A stretch of DNA of 64,000 nt from Flavobacterium shii (lineage in GTDB: Bacteria > Bacteroidota > Bacteroidia > Flavobacteriales > Flavobacteriaceae): the NCBI RefSeq assembly GCF_025847235.1, contig NZ_JAOZEW010000010.1:62001-126000 (forward strand), read 5' to 3'. The notes beneath the pieces are model-generated. The model saw only the letters and a list, made by a program, of their open reading frames with translations, did not search any database and was not told where the DNA came from. Numbering within the stretch: position 1 is the stretch's first letter; each line of letters begins with the position of its first letter. Below are positions 35,392 through 44,186 of the stretch, in pieces. A program made the position numbers and the translations under genes.

Positions 35392-35423
35392 TTTGTTGCT
35401 TTGTTACTTTTAAACTATTTTTG
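35392..35423 (+). promoter_or_regulatory. Bacteroidota-type promoter for the DUF1684 gene
   Basis: TTTG at 35392-35395 and TATTTTTG at 35416-35423 (TAnnTTTG) are separated by 20 bases. The gene starts at 35438, implying a short leader. Confidence 0.45.
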
Positions 35424-35437
35424 CTGAAATTTATAAG

Positions 35438-36040
35438 ATGAAAAAACTAATTTTATTTTTAACGCTTTCAGTATTGAATTTTGGCTTTGCTCAGGAAAAA
35501 TTTGATAGAGCCGAAGCCGAAAAATTTCAAAAGACAATTAACGGTGAATATGCTGATGCTAAAACAAGTCCGTTAATGGCCGAGGATTTAAAGACATTCA
35601 AGACATTAGATTTTTATCCGATAAATGAAAAATATGCTGTTGTGGCCAAATTTGTGAAAGCCAAAAAAGAGAAGGCTTTTGAGATGAAAACATCTACAGA
35701 TAGAAAACCAATGTATATAAAATACGGTACAGTTTATTTTACGATTGATGGAGTAGATTTGCAATTAAATGTATATCGTAATATTGACCTTTCTAAGAAA
35801 GCAGAATATAAAGATTATTTATTCCTTCCTTTCTCCGATTTAACTTCTGGGAAAGATACTTATATAGGAGGAAGATATATAGACTTAAAAATTCCGAAAG
35901 GAAATACTATCCTGATCGATTTTAATCAGGCTTACAACCCGTATTGTGCTTATAATCATAAGTATTCTTGCCCAATTGTACCTTTAGAGAATGATCTGAA
36001 TGTGGCGATAGAAGCAGGCGTTAAAAAGTTTCATGACTAA
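35438..36040 (+). CDS. Secreted DUF1684 protein
   Basis: The 200 aa protein has a Sec signal peptide (NFGFAQ, cleavage about residue 19) and a DUF1684 domain ending with the family's conserved block YNPYCAYNHKYSCPIVP (about 167-183). The biochemical function is not known. It overlaps the TatD gene by one base (TAATG), so the two are cotranscribed. Confidence 0.88.
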   Translation: MKKLILFLTLSVLNFGFAQEKFDRAEAEKFQKTINGEYADAKTSPLMAEDLKTFKTLDFYPINEKYAVVAKFVKAKKEKAFEMKTSTDRKPMYIKYGTVYFTIDGVDLQLNVYRNIDLSKKAEYKDYLFLPFSDLTSGKDTYIGGRYIDLKIPKGNTILIDFNQAYNPYCAYNHKYSCPIVPLENDLNVAIEAGVKKFHD

Positions 36041-36705
36041 TGCATTTTTTTAATTTCCATACACACAAATCTGCTAATAATCCAGAGGCTTTGGATCTAG
36101 TGAATCAATACCCAAATGAGTTTGATGAAACTATTCCGTTTTATTCCATCGGGATTCATCCTTGGTATATTGTAAAAGAAAGGATTGAGGCTGAATTGGA
36201 AATTATAGATAAAAAACTGGCTACCGAAAATTGCCTTGCTATTGGCGAATGTGGTCTGGACAAACGCACAGATGTTTCGTTTGAATTGCAGGAATCAGTT
36301 TTTGAAAAACAATTACTTTTGGCTGAAAAGCATCAAAAACCAGTCGTGATTCATTGCGTAGCAGCGTTTCAGGAAGTAATTACTATTAAGAAAAAACTAG
36401 GAATTACAGTTCCTATGATTATTCATGGTTTTTCTAAGAATCAGCAAGTGGCAAAACAGCTATTGAATAATGGATTTTATATTTCTTTTGGAAAATATTT
36501 AATCAAGAACCCTAATTTGGAAGCGGTTTTTAAAAGTATTCCCAATAATCGATTTTTTTTAGAAACAGATACAATTGATGAAACGATAGAAATGGTGTAT
36601 GCTTTGGCAGCAAAATATAAAAACATAACAATTGAAGAATTACAGCAGATAATCTCTAGTAATTTTGCAACTGTATTTGATAAACAATTAAAAAATGAAT
36701 TTTGA
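36040..36705 (+). CDS. TatD-family metal-dependent hydrolase
   Basis: The 221 aa protein is a TatD-type amidohydrolase. Metal-ligand motifs seen are FHTHKS near the start, GECGLDKR (about 67-74), VIHCVAAF and FLETDTID (about 170). The family includes magnesium-dependent 3'-5' nucleases. At 221 aa it is shorter than E. coli TatD (260 aa), and the first His motif reads NFHTH. It is translationally coupled to the DUF1684 gene. Confidence 0.85.
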   Translation: MHFFNFHTHKSANNPEALDLVNQYPNEFDETIPFYSIGIHPWYIVKERIEAELEIIDKKLATENCLAIGECGLDKRTDVSFELQESVFEKQLLLAEKHQKPVVIHCVAAFQEVITIKKKLGITVPMIIHGFSKNQQVAKQLLNNGFYISFGKYLIKNPNLEAVFKSIPNNRFFLETDTIDETIEMVYALAAKYKNITIEELQQIISSNFATVFDKQLKNEF

Positions 36706-36746
36706 TTTTCAAACTTCAATAATATTAAACTTTAAACAAAAAATAT

Positions 36747-37466
36747 ATGGCAGAGTGGACGGAAAGAGCCGAATTATTATTTAAAAAAGAAGGATTAGAT
36801 AATCTTAAAAATTCACACGTTCTTGTAGTAGGATTAGGAGGAGTGGGATCTTTTGCCGCCGAGTTTTTGGCAAGAGCAGGGGTAGGAACCATGACTATTG
36901 TAGATGGAGATGTAGTAGATATTACGAATATAAATAGACAATTACCAGCTTTGCATTCGACTGTAGGGCAGCCTAAAATAACTGTTGTAGGTGATCGTTT
37001 AATGGATATTAATCCGGAATTAAAGTTAATTCGTGTACAGGAGTTTCTTTCGCCAGAGCGCGCTTTTGAAATTGTTACCGATGAGTTTGATTACGTTTTA
37101 GACTGTATCGATAGTGTTACTCCAAAACTAAATTTGATTATTGCTGCCAAACGCAAACGTGTAAAAATCATTAGCAGCATGGGAGCTGGTGGAAAAATGG
37201 AAGCTGCAAAAGTGAAAGTAACGGATATTTCGAATACTGTAAATTGTTATTTTGCTAAAACTATTCGTAGAAGATTGAAAGAGGCGAAAATTGATAAATT
37301 GAAAGTAGTATTTTCTTCAGAAATTCAGGATGAATCAAGTTTAAGAATGACTGATGGATCTAATTATAAGAAATCTTTTTATGGTACAAACAGTTATATG
37401 CCAGGGTTATTTGGTTTATATGCTGCCGAAACTGTAATTCGTTATTTGCTAAAAAAGAGTAATTAA
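36747..37466 (+). CDS. tcdA: tRNA threonylcarbamoyladenosine dehydratase
   Basis: The 239 aa protein is a ThiF/E1-like ATP-binding enzyme: GLGGVGSFAAEFLARAGVG (29-47) is the nucleotide loop and DGDVVDITNINRQLPAL the following conserved segment. The C-terminal part with a cluster of basic residues (KTIRRRLKEAKI) is characteristic of TcdA, which cyclises t6A37 on tRNA. No catalytic Cys in the E1 position is expected. It follows the TatD gene by 41 bases. Confidence 0.88.
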   Translation: MAEWTERAELLFKKEGLDNLKNSHVLVVGLGGVGSFAAEFLARAGVGTMTIVDGDVVDITNINRQLPALHSTVGQPKITVVGDRLMDINPELKLIRVQEFLSPERAFEIVTDEFDYVLDCIDSVTPKLNLIIAAKRKRVKIISSMGAGGKMEAAKVKVTDISNTVNCYFAKTIRRRLKEAKIDKLKVVFSSEIQDESSLRMTDGSNYKKSFYGTNSYMPGLFGLYAAETVIRYLLKKSN

Positions 37467-37521
37467 TTAAGTATTAAGTATTAAGTATTAAGTATTAAGT
37501 ATTAAGTATTAAGTATTAAGT
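37466..37521 (+). repeat. Eight tandem copies of a 7-mer
   Basis: The unit ATTAAGT is repeated exactly eight times, beginning at the stop codon of tcdA. Copy number is likely variable by slipped-strand pairing. Confidence 0.95.
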
Positions 37522-37619
37522 TGTTCATTATATACTTTGAGAATTAAGAATCTATATAGTATATAATCTATATTATAATTTATGTAGTATATAATCTAAA
37601 TGCAAAGTATTCCCACAAT

Positions 37620-37710
37620 ATAAAAAAACCTTTGAACCTTAGTATCTTAGTACCTTTAATAAAACCTTTGCTTCTTAGTACCTTAGAACCTTAGAAAGAA
37701 CCTCAGAACC
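37620..37710. repeat. Dispersed ACCTTAG/CCTTTG intergenic repeat
   Basis: Permutations of CCTTTG, CTTAGTACC and CCTTAGAACC recur within this stretch. Similar text occurs at about 49325-49450 (reverse), 55670-55700, 58290-58335 (reverse) and 59515-59575, in every case between genes. Confidence 0.6.
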
Positions 37711-37723
37711 TTAAAAGAAAAAA

Positions 37724-38392
37724 ATGATAAAAACAGTAATTTTCGATATGGACGGTGTAATTGTAGATACAGAACCGGTACATTATTACGCATACCATAA
37801 ACAATTCTCGGAATTAAATATTGAGGTTACCGATGAGGTTTATGCTTCATTTACAGGATTTTCGACTCGAAATACGTTTCAGAAATTGAAAGAGACTTTT
37901 GTGATTGAGCAAGAGGTAGAGGATTTGATTCAGAGAAAAAGAACCATTTTTAATGATGCTTTCGATACTAAGGAAGATTTATACTTGCTAGATGGTGTTG
38001 AGGATTTAATTAAAGATTTGTATGCTAATGGGATGCAATTAATTCTGGCTTCTTCGGCTTCGAAGGTTACTATTGAGCGTGTTTTTACCCGTTTTAATCT
38101 GTACCAATATTTTACTGATATTGTAAGCGGAGAAGATTTTCCTCAATCAAAACCTAATCCAGCAATTTTTTTGCATGCTGCTTCTTTGTCAAAAGCGCCA
38201 AAAGAAAATTGTATTATCATTGAAGATAGTACCAATGGAGTGAAAGCTGCAAAAGGAGCGGGAATATATTGTGTAGGTTATAATAGTGCGCATTCTAAAA
38301 TGCAGGATTTGTCGGAGGCAGATATCGTTATTAATCATTTTGATGAATTAAACTTTGATAAAATAGCAAAAATTGAGTCTACCATTAGGTAA
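37724..38392 (+). CDS. HAD-superfamily phosphatase (beta-PGM-like)
   Basis: The 222 aa protein has the HAD motifs of the phosphoglucomutase-like subgroup: motif I FDMDGVIVDTEP (8-19), motif II LASSAS, and motif III-IV KPNPAIF and IIEDSTNGVKAA. A helical cap lies between residues 20 and 85. It is probably a sugar-phosphate or related phosphatase; the substrate is unknown. Confidence 0.85.
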   Translation: MIKTVIFDMDGVIVDTEPVHYYAYHKQFSELNIEVTDEVYASFTGFSTRNTFQKLKETFVIEQEVEDLIQRKRTIFNDAFDTKEDLYLLDGVEDLIKDLYANGMQLILASSASKVTIERVFTRFNLYQYFTDIVSGEDFPQSKPNPAIFLHAASLSKAPKENCIIIEDSTNGVKAAKGAGIYCVGYNSAHSKMQDLSEADIVINHFDELNFDKIAKIESTIR

Positions 38393-38421
38393 TTATTAAC
38401 AAATTAAATTAATTGAATTCG

Positions 38422-38429
38422 TAATTTTG
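38422..38429 (+). promoter_or_regulatory. Candidate -7 promoter element of the DUF2911 gene
   Basis: TAATTTTG matches TAnnTTTG 25 bases before the start codon. A clear -33 TTG is not seen. Confidence 0.35.
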
Positions 38430-38453
38430 GGAAAACAAAAAAACTATATATAA

Positions 38454-39299
38454 ATGAAAAAAGTACTTATTGCCTTAGCAATTGTTATTGCTCCATTTGT
38501 TGCAGAAGCACAAATAAAAACACCTCAAGCGAGTCCGAAAGCTGTTGTAAATCAAGTTGTAGGTTTGACAGATGTAGAAGTGGTTTACTCACGACCAGGC
38601 GCTAGAGGAAGAGCAGTATTTGGAAACTTAGTTCCGTTTGGTAAATTATGGAGAACGGGTGCTAACGAAAATACAATAATATCGTTTAGTGATGATGTTG
38701 TAATTGACGGAAAGACATTGAAAAAAGGAAAATATGCTATTTTTACTATTCCAAGAATCGAAAGCTGGGATGTTATTTTTTATTCAAAAACGGATAACTG
38801 GGGATTGCCGGAAAACTTGAACGATGCCGATGTAGCTTTAAAAACTACTGTAAAAGAAGAAGCTTTAAACAAAGCGGTTGAAACTTTTACTATTGGAATC
38901 AACAATTTGGATGCTAATTCTGGAACTATCGATATTGCATGGGAGAATTCTTCTGTATCTGTAAAATTTGAAGTTCCTACAGATAAATTGGCTTCAGAAA
39001 GTATTAAAAAAGTATTGGCTGGACCAACATCAAATGATTATTTTAATGCAGCACAATACCTTTTACAGTCTAAAGGTGGTGATATTACAAAAGCAAGAGA
39101 ATATGTAGACAAAGCATTAGAATTAAGCACTGATAAACCTTTCTATTTCTACAGACTTAAATCATTGATTCAAGCTAAACAAGGAGACAAAAAAGGAGCT
39201 ATCGAAACGGCTAAAATTTCGCTTGCTGCTGCTGAAGCTGCTAAAAATCAGGATTACGTAAAAATGAATAAAGACAGTATTAACGAATGGAGTAAATAA
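38454..39299 (+). CDS. Secreted DUF2911 protein with TPR
   Basis: The 281 aa protein has a Sec signal peptide (VAEAQ, about residue 19), a DUF2911 domain (about 25-170; VEVVYSRPGARGR and LWRTGANENT are typical) and a C-terminal TPR-like part (about 195-275). The family is common in Bacteroidota and of unknown function. A strong terminator follows. Confidence 0.88.
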   Translation: MKKVLIALAIVIAPFVAEAQIKTPQASPKAVVNQVVGLTDVEVVYSRPGARGRAVFGNLVPFGKLWRTGANENTIISFSDDVVIDGKTLKKGKYAIFTIPRIESWDVIFYSKTDNWGLPENLNDADVALKTTVKEEALNKAVETFTIGINNLDANSGTIDIAWENSSVSVKFEVPTDKLASESIKKVLAGPTSNDYFNAAQYLLQSKGGDITKAREYVDKALELSTDKPFYFYRLKSLIQAKQGDKKGAIETAKISLAAAEAAKNQDYVKMNKDSINEWSK

Positions 39300-39320
39300 T
39301 ACACTGCTTGTTTAAATCAA

Positions 39321-39357
39321 AATCCCGTTTCGAAAATATTTCGAAACGGGATTTTTT
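39321..39357 (+). terminator. Terminator of the DUF2911 gene
   Basis: Perfect 15-base arms (39321-39335 and 39339-39353, AATCCCGTTTCGAAA and its complement) are followed by a T run. Confidence 0.85.
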
Positions 39358-39379
39358 ATGTCTTGTTCTGAATAATTCT

Positions 39380-39553
39380 CTTAAGCTGTACGAAGTCTCC
39401 CGACTTCGTACTCATAACTGTTTATAGTTTCAATTTTTAAACTCTTTGCTTATTGTTGACGCTTCGAAGTCGGGAGACTTCGAAGAGCGGCGTTGTACGA
39501 ACTTAAGCTGTACGAACTTAAGCTGTACGAAGTCTCCCGACTTCGTACTCATA
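39380..39553. repeat. Intergenic palindromic repeat cluster
   Basis: A 37-base sequence occurs twice identically (39380-39416 and 39517-39553); each copy contains the hairpin GTACGAAGTC-N4-GACTTCGTAC. A reverse-orientation relative of the core lies at 39462-39485 (10-base arms). A 15-mer GTACGAACTTAAGCT is tandemly duplicated at 39495-39524. This looks like a REP-like element. Confidence 0.85.
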
Positions 39554-39601
39554 GCTGTGATACCATAAAAGATATAGTGTACAGCAGGAATAGCTCCATA
39601 A

Positions 39602-39639
39602 AAAAAACGCTGTAAAACCTAAGTCTTACAGCGTTTTTT
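39602..39639 (-). terminator. Terminator of the PIG-L/symporter operon
   Basis: AAAAAACGCTGTAA (39602-39615) and TTACAGCGTTTTTT (39626-39639) form a 14-base stem just after the symporter stop on the minus strand. Confidence 0.8.
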
Positions 39640-39657
39640 ATGATAATTTGATTTATG

Positions 39658-41382
39658 CTAAGCTACTATTGCTTTTTGTTTTCTAAAGATAGTGAGCTGC
39701 ATGAGTAGTGATAAGAATATGGTTAGGATTGCTCCAATGAAATTGAGCCATAAGTAACCTAGTTTTTCTTGTCCGCTTGGGTAAATGTATATGGCGTAAT
39801 AATAGATTATAAAAATGGTTATCTGACTAATTAGCGCGCTATAAAAAACGGCTTTGGACTGAACGTGTTTAATGTAAAAACCAACCAGGAATATCCCAAG
39901 TACAGTTCCGTAAAAGATCGATCCAATGATATTTACCAATTGTATTAAGTTTTCGAATAATGTTCCTACGCAAGCAAAAAGTATGGCGATGATTCCCCAG
40001 AATAAAGTAAAAAACTTGGTTGCATATAAGTAATGCTTTTCAGATTTTTCGGTCTTTAGATTTCGCTTATAGATGTCGATAGCTGTTGTGGATGCTAATG
40101 CATTTAATCCCGAAGCAGTAGATGACATAGCTGCAGAGAGGATTACGGCCAATAATAACCCGATTAATCCTTTTGGGAGATAGTGCAGGATAAAATGGAA
40201 AAAGACGTAATCTTTATCATTGGTTTCGCTATTACTATCAGCTTTTAGAATGATTTCTTTGGCACGCTCTCGTAAATCTCTTTCTTTATTGGATAAAGTG
40301 ACTAATTCTTTTCGGAGTATTGGATTGTCATAATCCTGATTTAACTGATCGATGTATAGTAAGTTGATTACTTTTTTGTCTTCGGAAAGGACATTGAGCT
40401 TTTTCTCCAGTTCGTGATATTCACCTTTGTACGCCGATTTCTCGATTATAACTTTGTTGTTTGGATTAAAATTTAACGGAACAGGATTAAATTGAAAGAA
40501 TACAAAAACCATTATTCCGGTTAATAGAATAAAGAACTGCATTGGAACTTTTAAAAGCCCGTTCATGATTAATCCCATCTGACTTTCCTTTACCGATTTA
40601 CCGGATAAATAGCGTCCTACTTGCGATTGATCGGTTCCAAAATAGGCGAGAGCAAGAAAGAATCCACCAGTTATTCCGCTCCAAAAAGTATATTTTTCTT
40701 CTGGATTAAAAGAGAAATCTACGATGTTCATTTTGTCATTTGCACCAGCAATATGCATGGCATTGGTAAACGTCATATCATTTGGCAAGTAATGTAATAT
40801 CAGGAAAAAGGTGATGAACATTCCCGACATGATTACAAACATTTGCTGTTTTTGGGTAACATTCACTGCTTTTGTACCACCCGAAAAGGTATAGATAATT
40901 ACGAGTAATCCTATCATAATGTTCATTATAGTAAGATTCCATCCCAGGAGCGCCGATAAGATAATTGCAGGAGCATAGATAGTAAGTCCTGTTCCCAGAC
41001 CTCTTTGTACTAGAAATAAGATTGCTGCAAGGGAACGGGTCTTTAAATCAAATCGTTTCTCTAAGAATTCGTAGGCTGTATATACTTTGAATTTATGGTA
41101 TAAAGGGATGAAAGTAACGCAAATAACGATCATAGCAATTGGCAATCCAAAATAGAACTGCACAAATCCCATTCCGTCATGATAAGCTTGCCCCGGAGTG
41201 GATAAAAAAGTAATAGCACTTGCTTGTGTTGCCATTACCGATAGTCCAACGGTGTACCAAGGTGTTTCGTTACTTCCTAAAATAAAATCTTCGACAGTCT
41301 TGCTTCCTTTGGTTTTCCAAGAGCCGTAACCAACAATAAATAAAAGTGTAACAATTAGTACAATCCAATCAAATAGTTGCAT
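39658..41382 (-). CDS. Sodium:solute symporter (SSS family)
   Basis: The 574 aa protein has about 13-14 TM segments of the SSS fold. Typical features are the N-terminal FDWIVLIVTLLFIVGYGSWK, ATQASAITFLSTPGQAYHDG around TM2 and AAMSSTASGLNALASTTAIDIYK (sodium site region). A long polar loop (about 285-385) is inserted in the second half. The likely cargo is a sugar or sialic-acid-like compound released by the PIG-L partner; this is inference from the operon. A 35 aa membrane protein is encoded 3 bases upstream. Confidence 0.88.
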   Translation of the reverse strand: MQLFDWIVLIVTLLFIVGYGSWKTKGSKTVEDFILGSNETPWYTVGLSVMATQASAITFLSTPGQAYHDGMGFVQFYFGLPIAMIVICVTFIPLYHKFKVYTAYEFLEKRFDLKTRSLAAILFLVQRGLGTGLTIYAPAIILSALLGWNLTIMNIMIGLLVIIYTFSGGTKAVNVTQKQQMFVIMSGMFITFFLILHYLPNDMTFTNAMHIAGANDKMNIVDFSFNPEEKYTFWSGITGGFFLALAYFGTDQSQVGRYLSGKSVKESQMGLIMNGLLKVPMQFFILLTGIMVFVFFQFNPVPLNFNPNNKVIIEKSAYKGEYHELEKKLNVLSEDKKVINLLYIDQLNQDYDNPILRKELVTLSNKERDLRERAKEIILKADSNSETNDKDYVFFHFILHYLPKGLIGLLLAVILSAAMSSTASGLNALASTTAIDIYKRNLKTEKSEKHYLYATKFFTLFWGIIAILFACVGTLFENLIQLVNIIGSIFYGTVLGIFLVGFYIKHVQSKAVFYSALISQITIFIIYYYAIYIYPSGQEKLGYLWLNFIGAILTIFLSLLMQLTIFRKQKAIVA

Positions 41383-41385
41383 ATG

Positions 41386-41493
41386 TTATGAGTATAATTG
41401 CATTATTAAGTAAAAAACCAGAATATAAATGGCATTGGCTACAAGCACGTAGGTGTAGCTTTTTTTCCATGTTTTTATTTTTTTAGTTGCCAT
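41386..41493 (-). CDS. 35 aa single-TM protein coupled to the symporter
   Basis: An ATG frame of 35 codons (MATKKIKTWKKSYTYVLVAN) ends 3 bases before the symporter start and begins 11 bases after the PIG-L stop. It has a basic N-terminus and one hydrophobic segment (about 14-32), so the N-terminus should face the cytoplasm. It may be a small accessory subunit of the transporter. Confidence 0.7.
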   Translation of the reverse strand: MATKKIKTWKKSYTYVLVANAIYILVFYLIMQLYS

Positions 41494-41504
41494 ATAAAAT
41501 ACTA

Positions 41505-44036
41505 TTAATTCTTAATGTTTTTATTCGGAATTTGAACTGGTTGCTTTAAAGAAATGATATTTGATAACAATCGGTATGCTCCCGGAACACCTTCTGGTAA
41601 TTCTCTAAAAAAGCTTAAACCGGTGTAAATATAATACCCTTTTCCGTATGGAGCCACTAATAAAGCGCCCTTTTTAGGGGATTCTCCTTTGTCATGTGAA
41701 GATAAAATAGGGGTGAAGGCTTTGTCGTATTCACTTGGATAATATAAGCCTTGTTCTTGTTTCCAACCTTCAAAATCTTTGGATGTAATTTTATTTGGTG
41801 TGCTTAAAACAGGATGATTTGGTGCAAGAAAAGTAACTTCGGCATTTTCTTCGGTTACACGATCATATGATATTTTTAATGGATATGGAGCGATACTATC
41901 TGTTACAACATCTCCGGTTGTATTGTATTGTACAATCATTGTTTTTCCTTCTTTTACAAAATCAAAAAGTACCGATTGCTTATTGGCAAGTGCCTGAATC
42001 GTATTGTAGGCTCTTATTCCAGTAATTACTACATCAAAATCTTCGAGCCTTGTAGGCGTAATTTCTTCGGGTTTCAGGATAGTTACTTTATACCCCATTT
42101 GTGCCAGACTGTTCGGTACTTCATCGCCCGCGCCCATAATGTAGGCGATTGAATCTCCTGTTGTTTTTAAGTCAAAGCGTATACATTTGGCTTCAGATGG
42201 AGCTAAAACCTGTTGCTTGGTAATATGACTATAGTCAATAATGGTTTGGTCTTTGTCATAACGTTTACCGTCTACAATGGCAACGCTTTTTAATGTGGCA
42301 TTCTCTGAATTTACAGGTGGTGTAACTTCAAAATAAACGGTTTGTTCCATTCCTTTTTTAGTTAAGGTAAACGGAATTTGTTTTGGAGAGATTAACCAGC
42401 TTTTAGGTAATTCCAATTGTAAATTGCCACTTATGCCGTCTTTTCCTGCTTTAATTTTTACAGCAACAGTTTTTGTTTCGGTATCTTTAAATAGTAATAC
42501 TTTTTCCAGAATTGTAGTTGTAACTTCTGGAACTATATCCAGGAAATCATACATTTCGCCTTTTACATCGTCATTATATTTATAAACAACGGTACGCTCA
42601 AACGGAATCTCAACATTGTTTATTTTAACATTAAAAACAACTTTTACTTCACGTATAATATCTGGAATTCCGATATTTTCCTGATTAGAAACAGTGTACA
42701 TTCCTACTGTCGCTTTTTCTTTTAACCAATAAGGTTGTGTATAAGGAATGGTAGCTGGTAACTGAATTTTTAAATCAATTTTTTGGTCTTTATTATTTGC
42801 TAAATCAATATTTTGTAATGTGTTTTTTTGATCTGGTAGTGTTGTTACACTTACCAATTGCATAGGAATCGAAGCACGATTGATGGCTTCGAGTTTAAGA
42901 TTTATTGTGCTTCCTTGTGTCGCTTCTTGTTGTTGTGCAACTGCTTCCAGATATAAACCAGAACAGGCGGCGATGATTTTTTTAATTTCTTCGGATTTTA
43001 AGGTTTTCCAATGATTTTCATCTAATGACTGTATCATTGTATATGCTTTGACCAAATCGGGAATACTTGCCGATGGATTATTAAAATCATATTGAGTAAG
43101 GATTGTATTAATTAGTTCTCCTATTGGTTTGCCCCCTTTTATACGGTTCCATGTTGTGTCAATTCCTTCAAAAATATTTGCGGGATCCTTTGGTGCGTCT
43201 CCGTTTATAAGTTCCAGATATTCGGTATCCTCACCGCGACTTCCTGTGCTTCCAAATCCTTGTGATTGATGGCGACTGCGGCTTAAGGCTGCAATTTCCT
43301 GATTGGATTTTCCTATTCCGGGATAATAAACGCCGGTTTTTAATGTTGAGAATTTAGATTTATTAGCGGCTTCAAATTTTTCCTGACTTCCATAAAACCA
43401 CCACGATGTATTAAAGAACTGGCGTTTGGGTTGCCATGTAGTTACATACTTTAATTGTTCTGGATAGCTATTTGGGTTATTGGTAAGGTTAAAACTTTCT
43501 ACGCTTAGCATTGCCGATGATGTATGATGGCCATGAGTTGTACCTGGAGTACGATGATCAAAACGATTGATAATAACATCGGGCTGAAATTTACGAATGG
43601 TCCAGATTACATCGGCAAGGACTTTGTCTTTATCCCAAATAGTTAATGTTTCTTCGGGAGTTTTTGAGTATCCAAAATCATTAGCTCTTGAAAAAAATTG
43701 TTCTCCTCCATCAATTTTTCTAGCCTCTATAAGTTCTTGTGTTCTTATTACACCTAATAATTCTCGCAACTGTGGTCCAATTAAATTTTGTCCTCCGTCA
43801 CCTCTGGTTAAAGACAAATAACCAGTTCGTGCATTAACTTCATTAGATAAATAAGAAATTAATCTTGTATTCTCATCATCAGGATGTGCTGCAATATAAA
43901 GTACCGAACCTAAGAAGTTTACTTTTTTTATTTGATTAAAAATCTCAACCGAATTTGGTTTTTGAGGTTTTTGAGCAAAAGTAGCTTGAAGGCTAATGAG
44001 AAATAAAAGAATAATTTTTAATAAAAGTTGCTGCAT
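41505..44036 (-). CDS. Secreted PIG-L family deacetylase
   Basis: The 843 aa protein has a Sec signal peptide (ATFAQ, about 22) and an N-terminal PIG-L/LmbE zinc deacetylase domain (about 45-280). The metal motif AHPDDE (50-55) and a later HGHH near residue 171 are visible. The remaining 550 residues include beta-sandwich regions and a C-terminal glutamine-amidotransferase-like part (about 640-840; GYKVTILKPEEI). It probably deacetylates GlcNAc-type glycans in the periplasm, with the product taken up by the symporter encoded downstream. Confidence 0.85.
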   Translation of the reverse strand: MQQLLLKIILLFLISLQATFAQKPQKPNSVEIFNQIKKVNFLGSVLYIAAHPDDENTRLISYLSNEVNARTGYLSLTRGDGGQNLIGPQLRELLGVIRTQELIEARKIDGGEQFFSRANDFGYSKTPEETLTIWDKDKVLADVIWTIRKFQPDVIINRFDHRTPGTTHGHHTSSAMLSVESFNLTNNPNSYPEQLKYVTTWQPKRQFFNTSWWFYGSQEKFEAANKSKFSTLKTGVYYPGIGKSNQEIAALSRSRHQSQGFGSTGSRGEDTEYLELINGDAPKDPANIFEGIDTTWNRIKGGKPIGELINTILTQYDFNNPSASIPDLVKAYTMIQSLDENHWKTLKSEEIKKIIAACSGLYLEAVAQQQEATQGSTINLKLEAINRASIPMQLVSVTTLPDQKNTLQNIDLANNKDQKIDLKIQLPATIPYTQPYWLKEKATVGMYTVSNQENIGIPDIIREVKVVFNVKINNVEIPFERTVVYKYNDDVKGEMYDFLDIVPEVTTTILEKVLLFKDTETKTVAVKIKAGKDGISGNLQLELPKSWLISPKQIPFTLTKKGMEQTVYFEVTPPVNSENATLKSVAIVDGKRYDKDQTIIDYSHITKQQVLAPSEAKCIRFDLKTTGDSIAYIMGAGDEVPNSLAQMGYKVTILKPEEITPTRLEDFDVVITGIRAYNTIQALANKQSVLFDFVKEGKTMIVQYNTTGDVVTDSIAPYPLKISYDRVTEENAEVTFLAPNHPVLSTPNKITSKDFEGWKQEQGLYYPSEYDKAFTPILSSHDKGESPKKGALLVAPYGKGYYIYTGLSFFRELPEGVPGAYRLLSNIISLKQPVQIPNKNIKN

Positions 44037-44135
44037 CTGAGAATTATTTAATTTTTTAAGATTGTTTTCAAAAATAGTAATAATAGAAACCGGTAATTGT
44101 TAATGACATGTAAAGATGTTAAAGTATTTGTTAAA

Positions 44136-44167
44136 TAAAAAAAGAGTGCCCGAATAAGGCACTCTCT
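44136..44167 (-). terminator. Terminator of the His/Asp-tail protein gene
   Basis: AGAGTGCC (44143-44150) and GGCACTCT (44158-44165) form an 8-base stem, followed on the minus strand by a T run. Confidence 0.8.
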
Positions 44168-44186
44168 TTAAATTGTAAAATGGCGT

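Noticed and set aside
37466..37521. Possible CRISPR array
   Set aside because: The units are 7 bases, contiguous and without spacers, and no cas gene is present.
39380..39553. Possible CRISPR array or attachment site
   Set aside because: Only two full repeats with internal hairpins and irregular spacing; no cas gene, integrase or tRNA is nearby.
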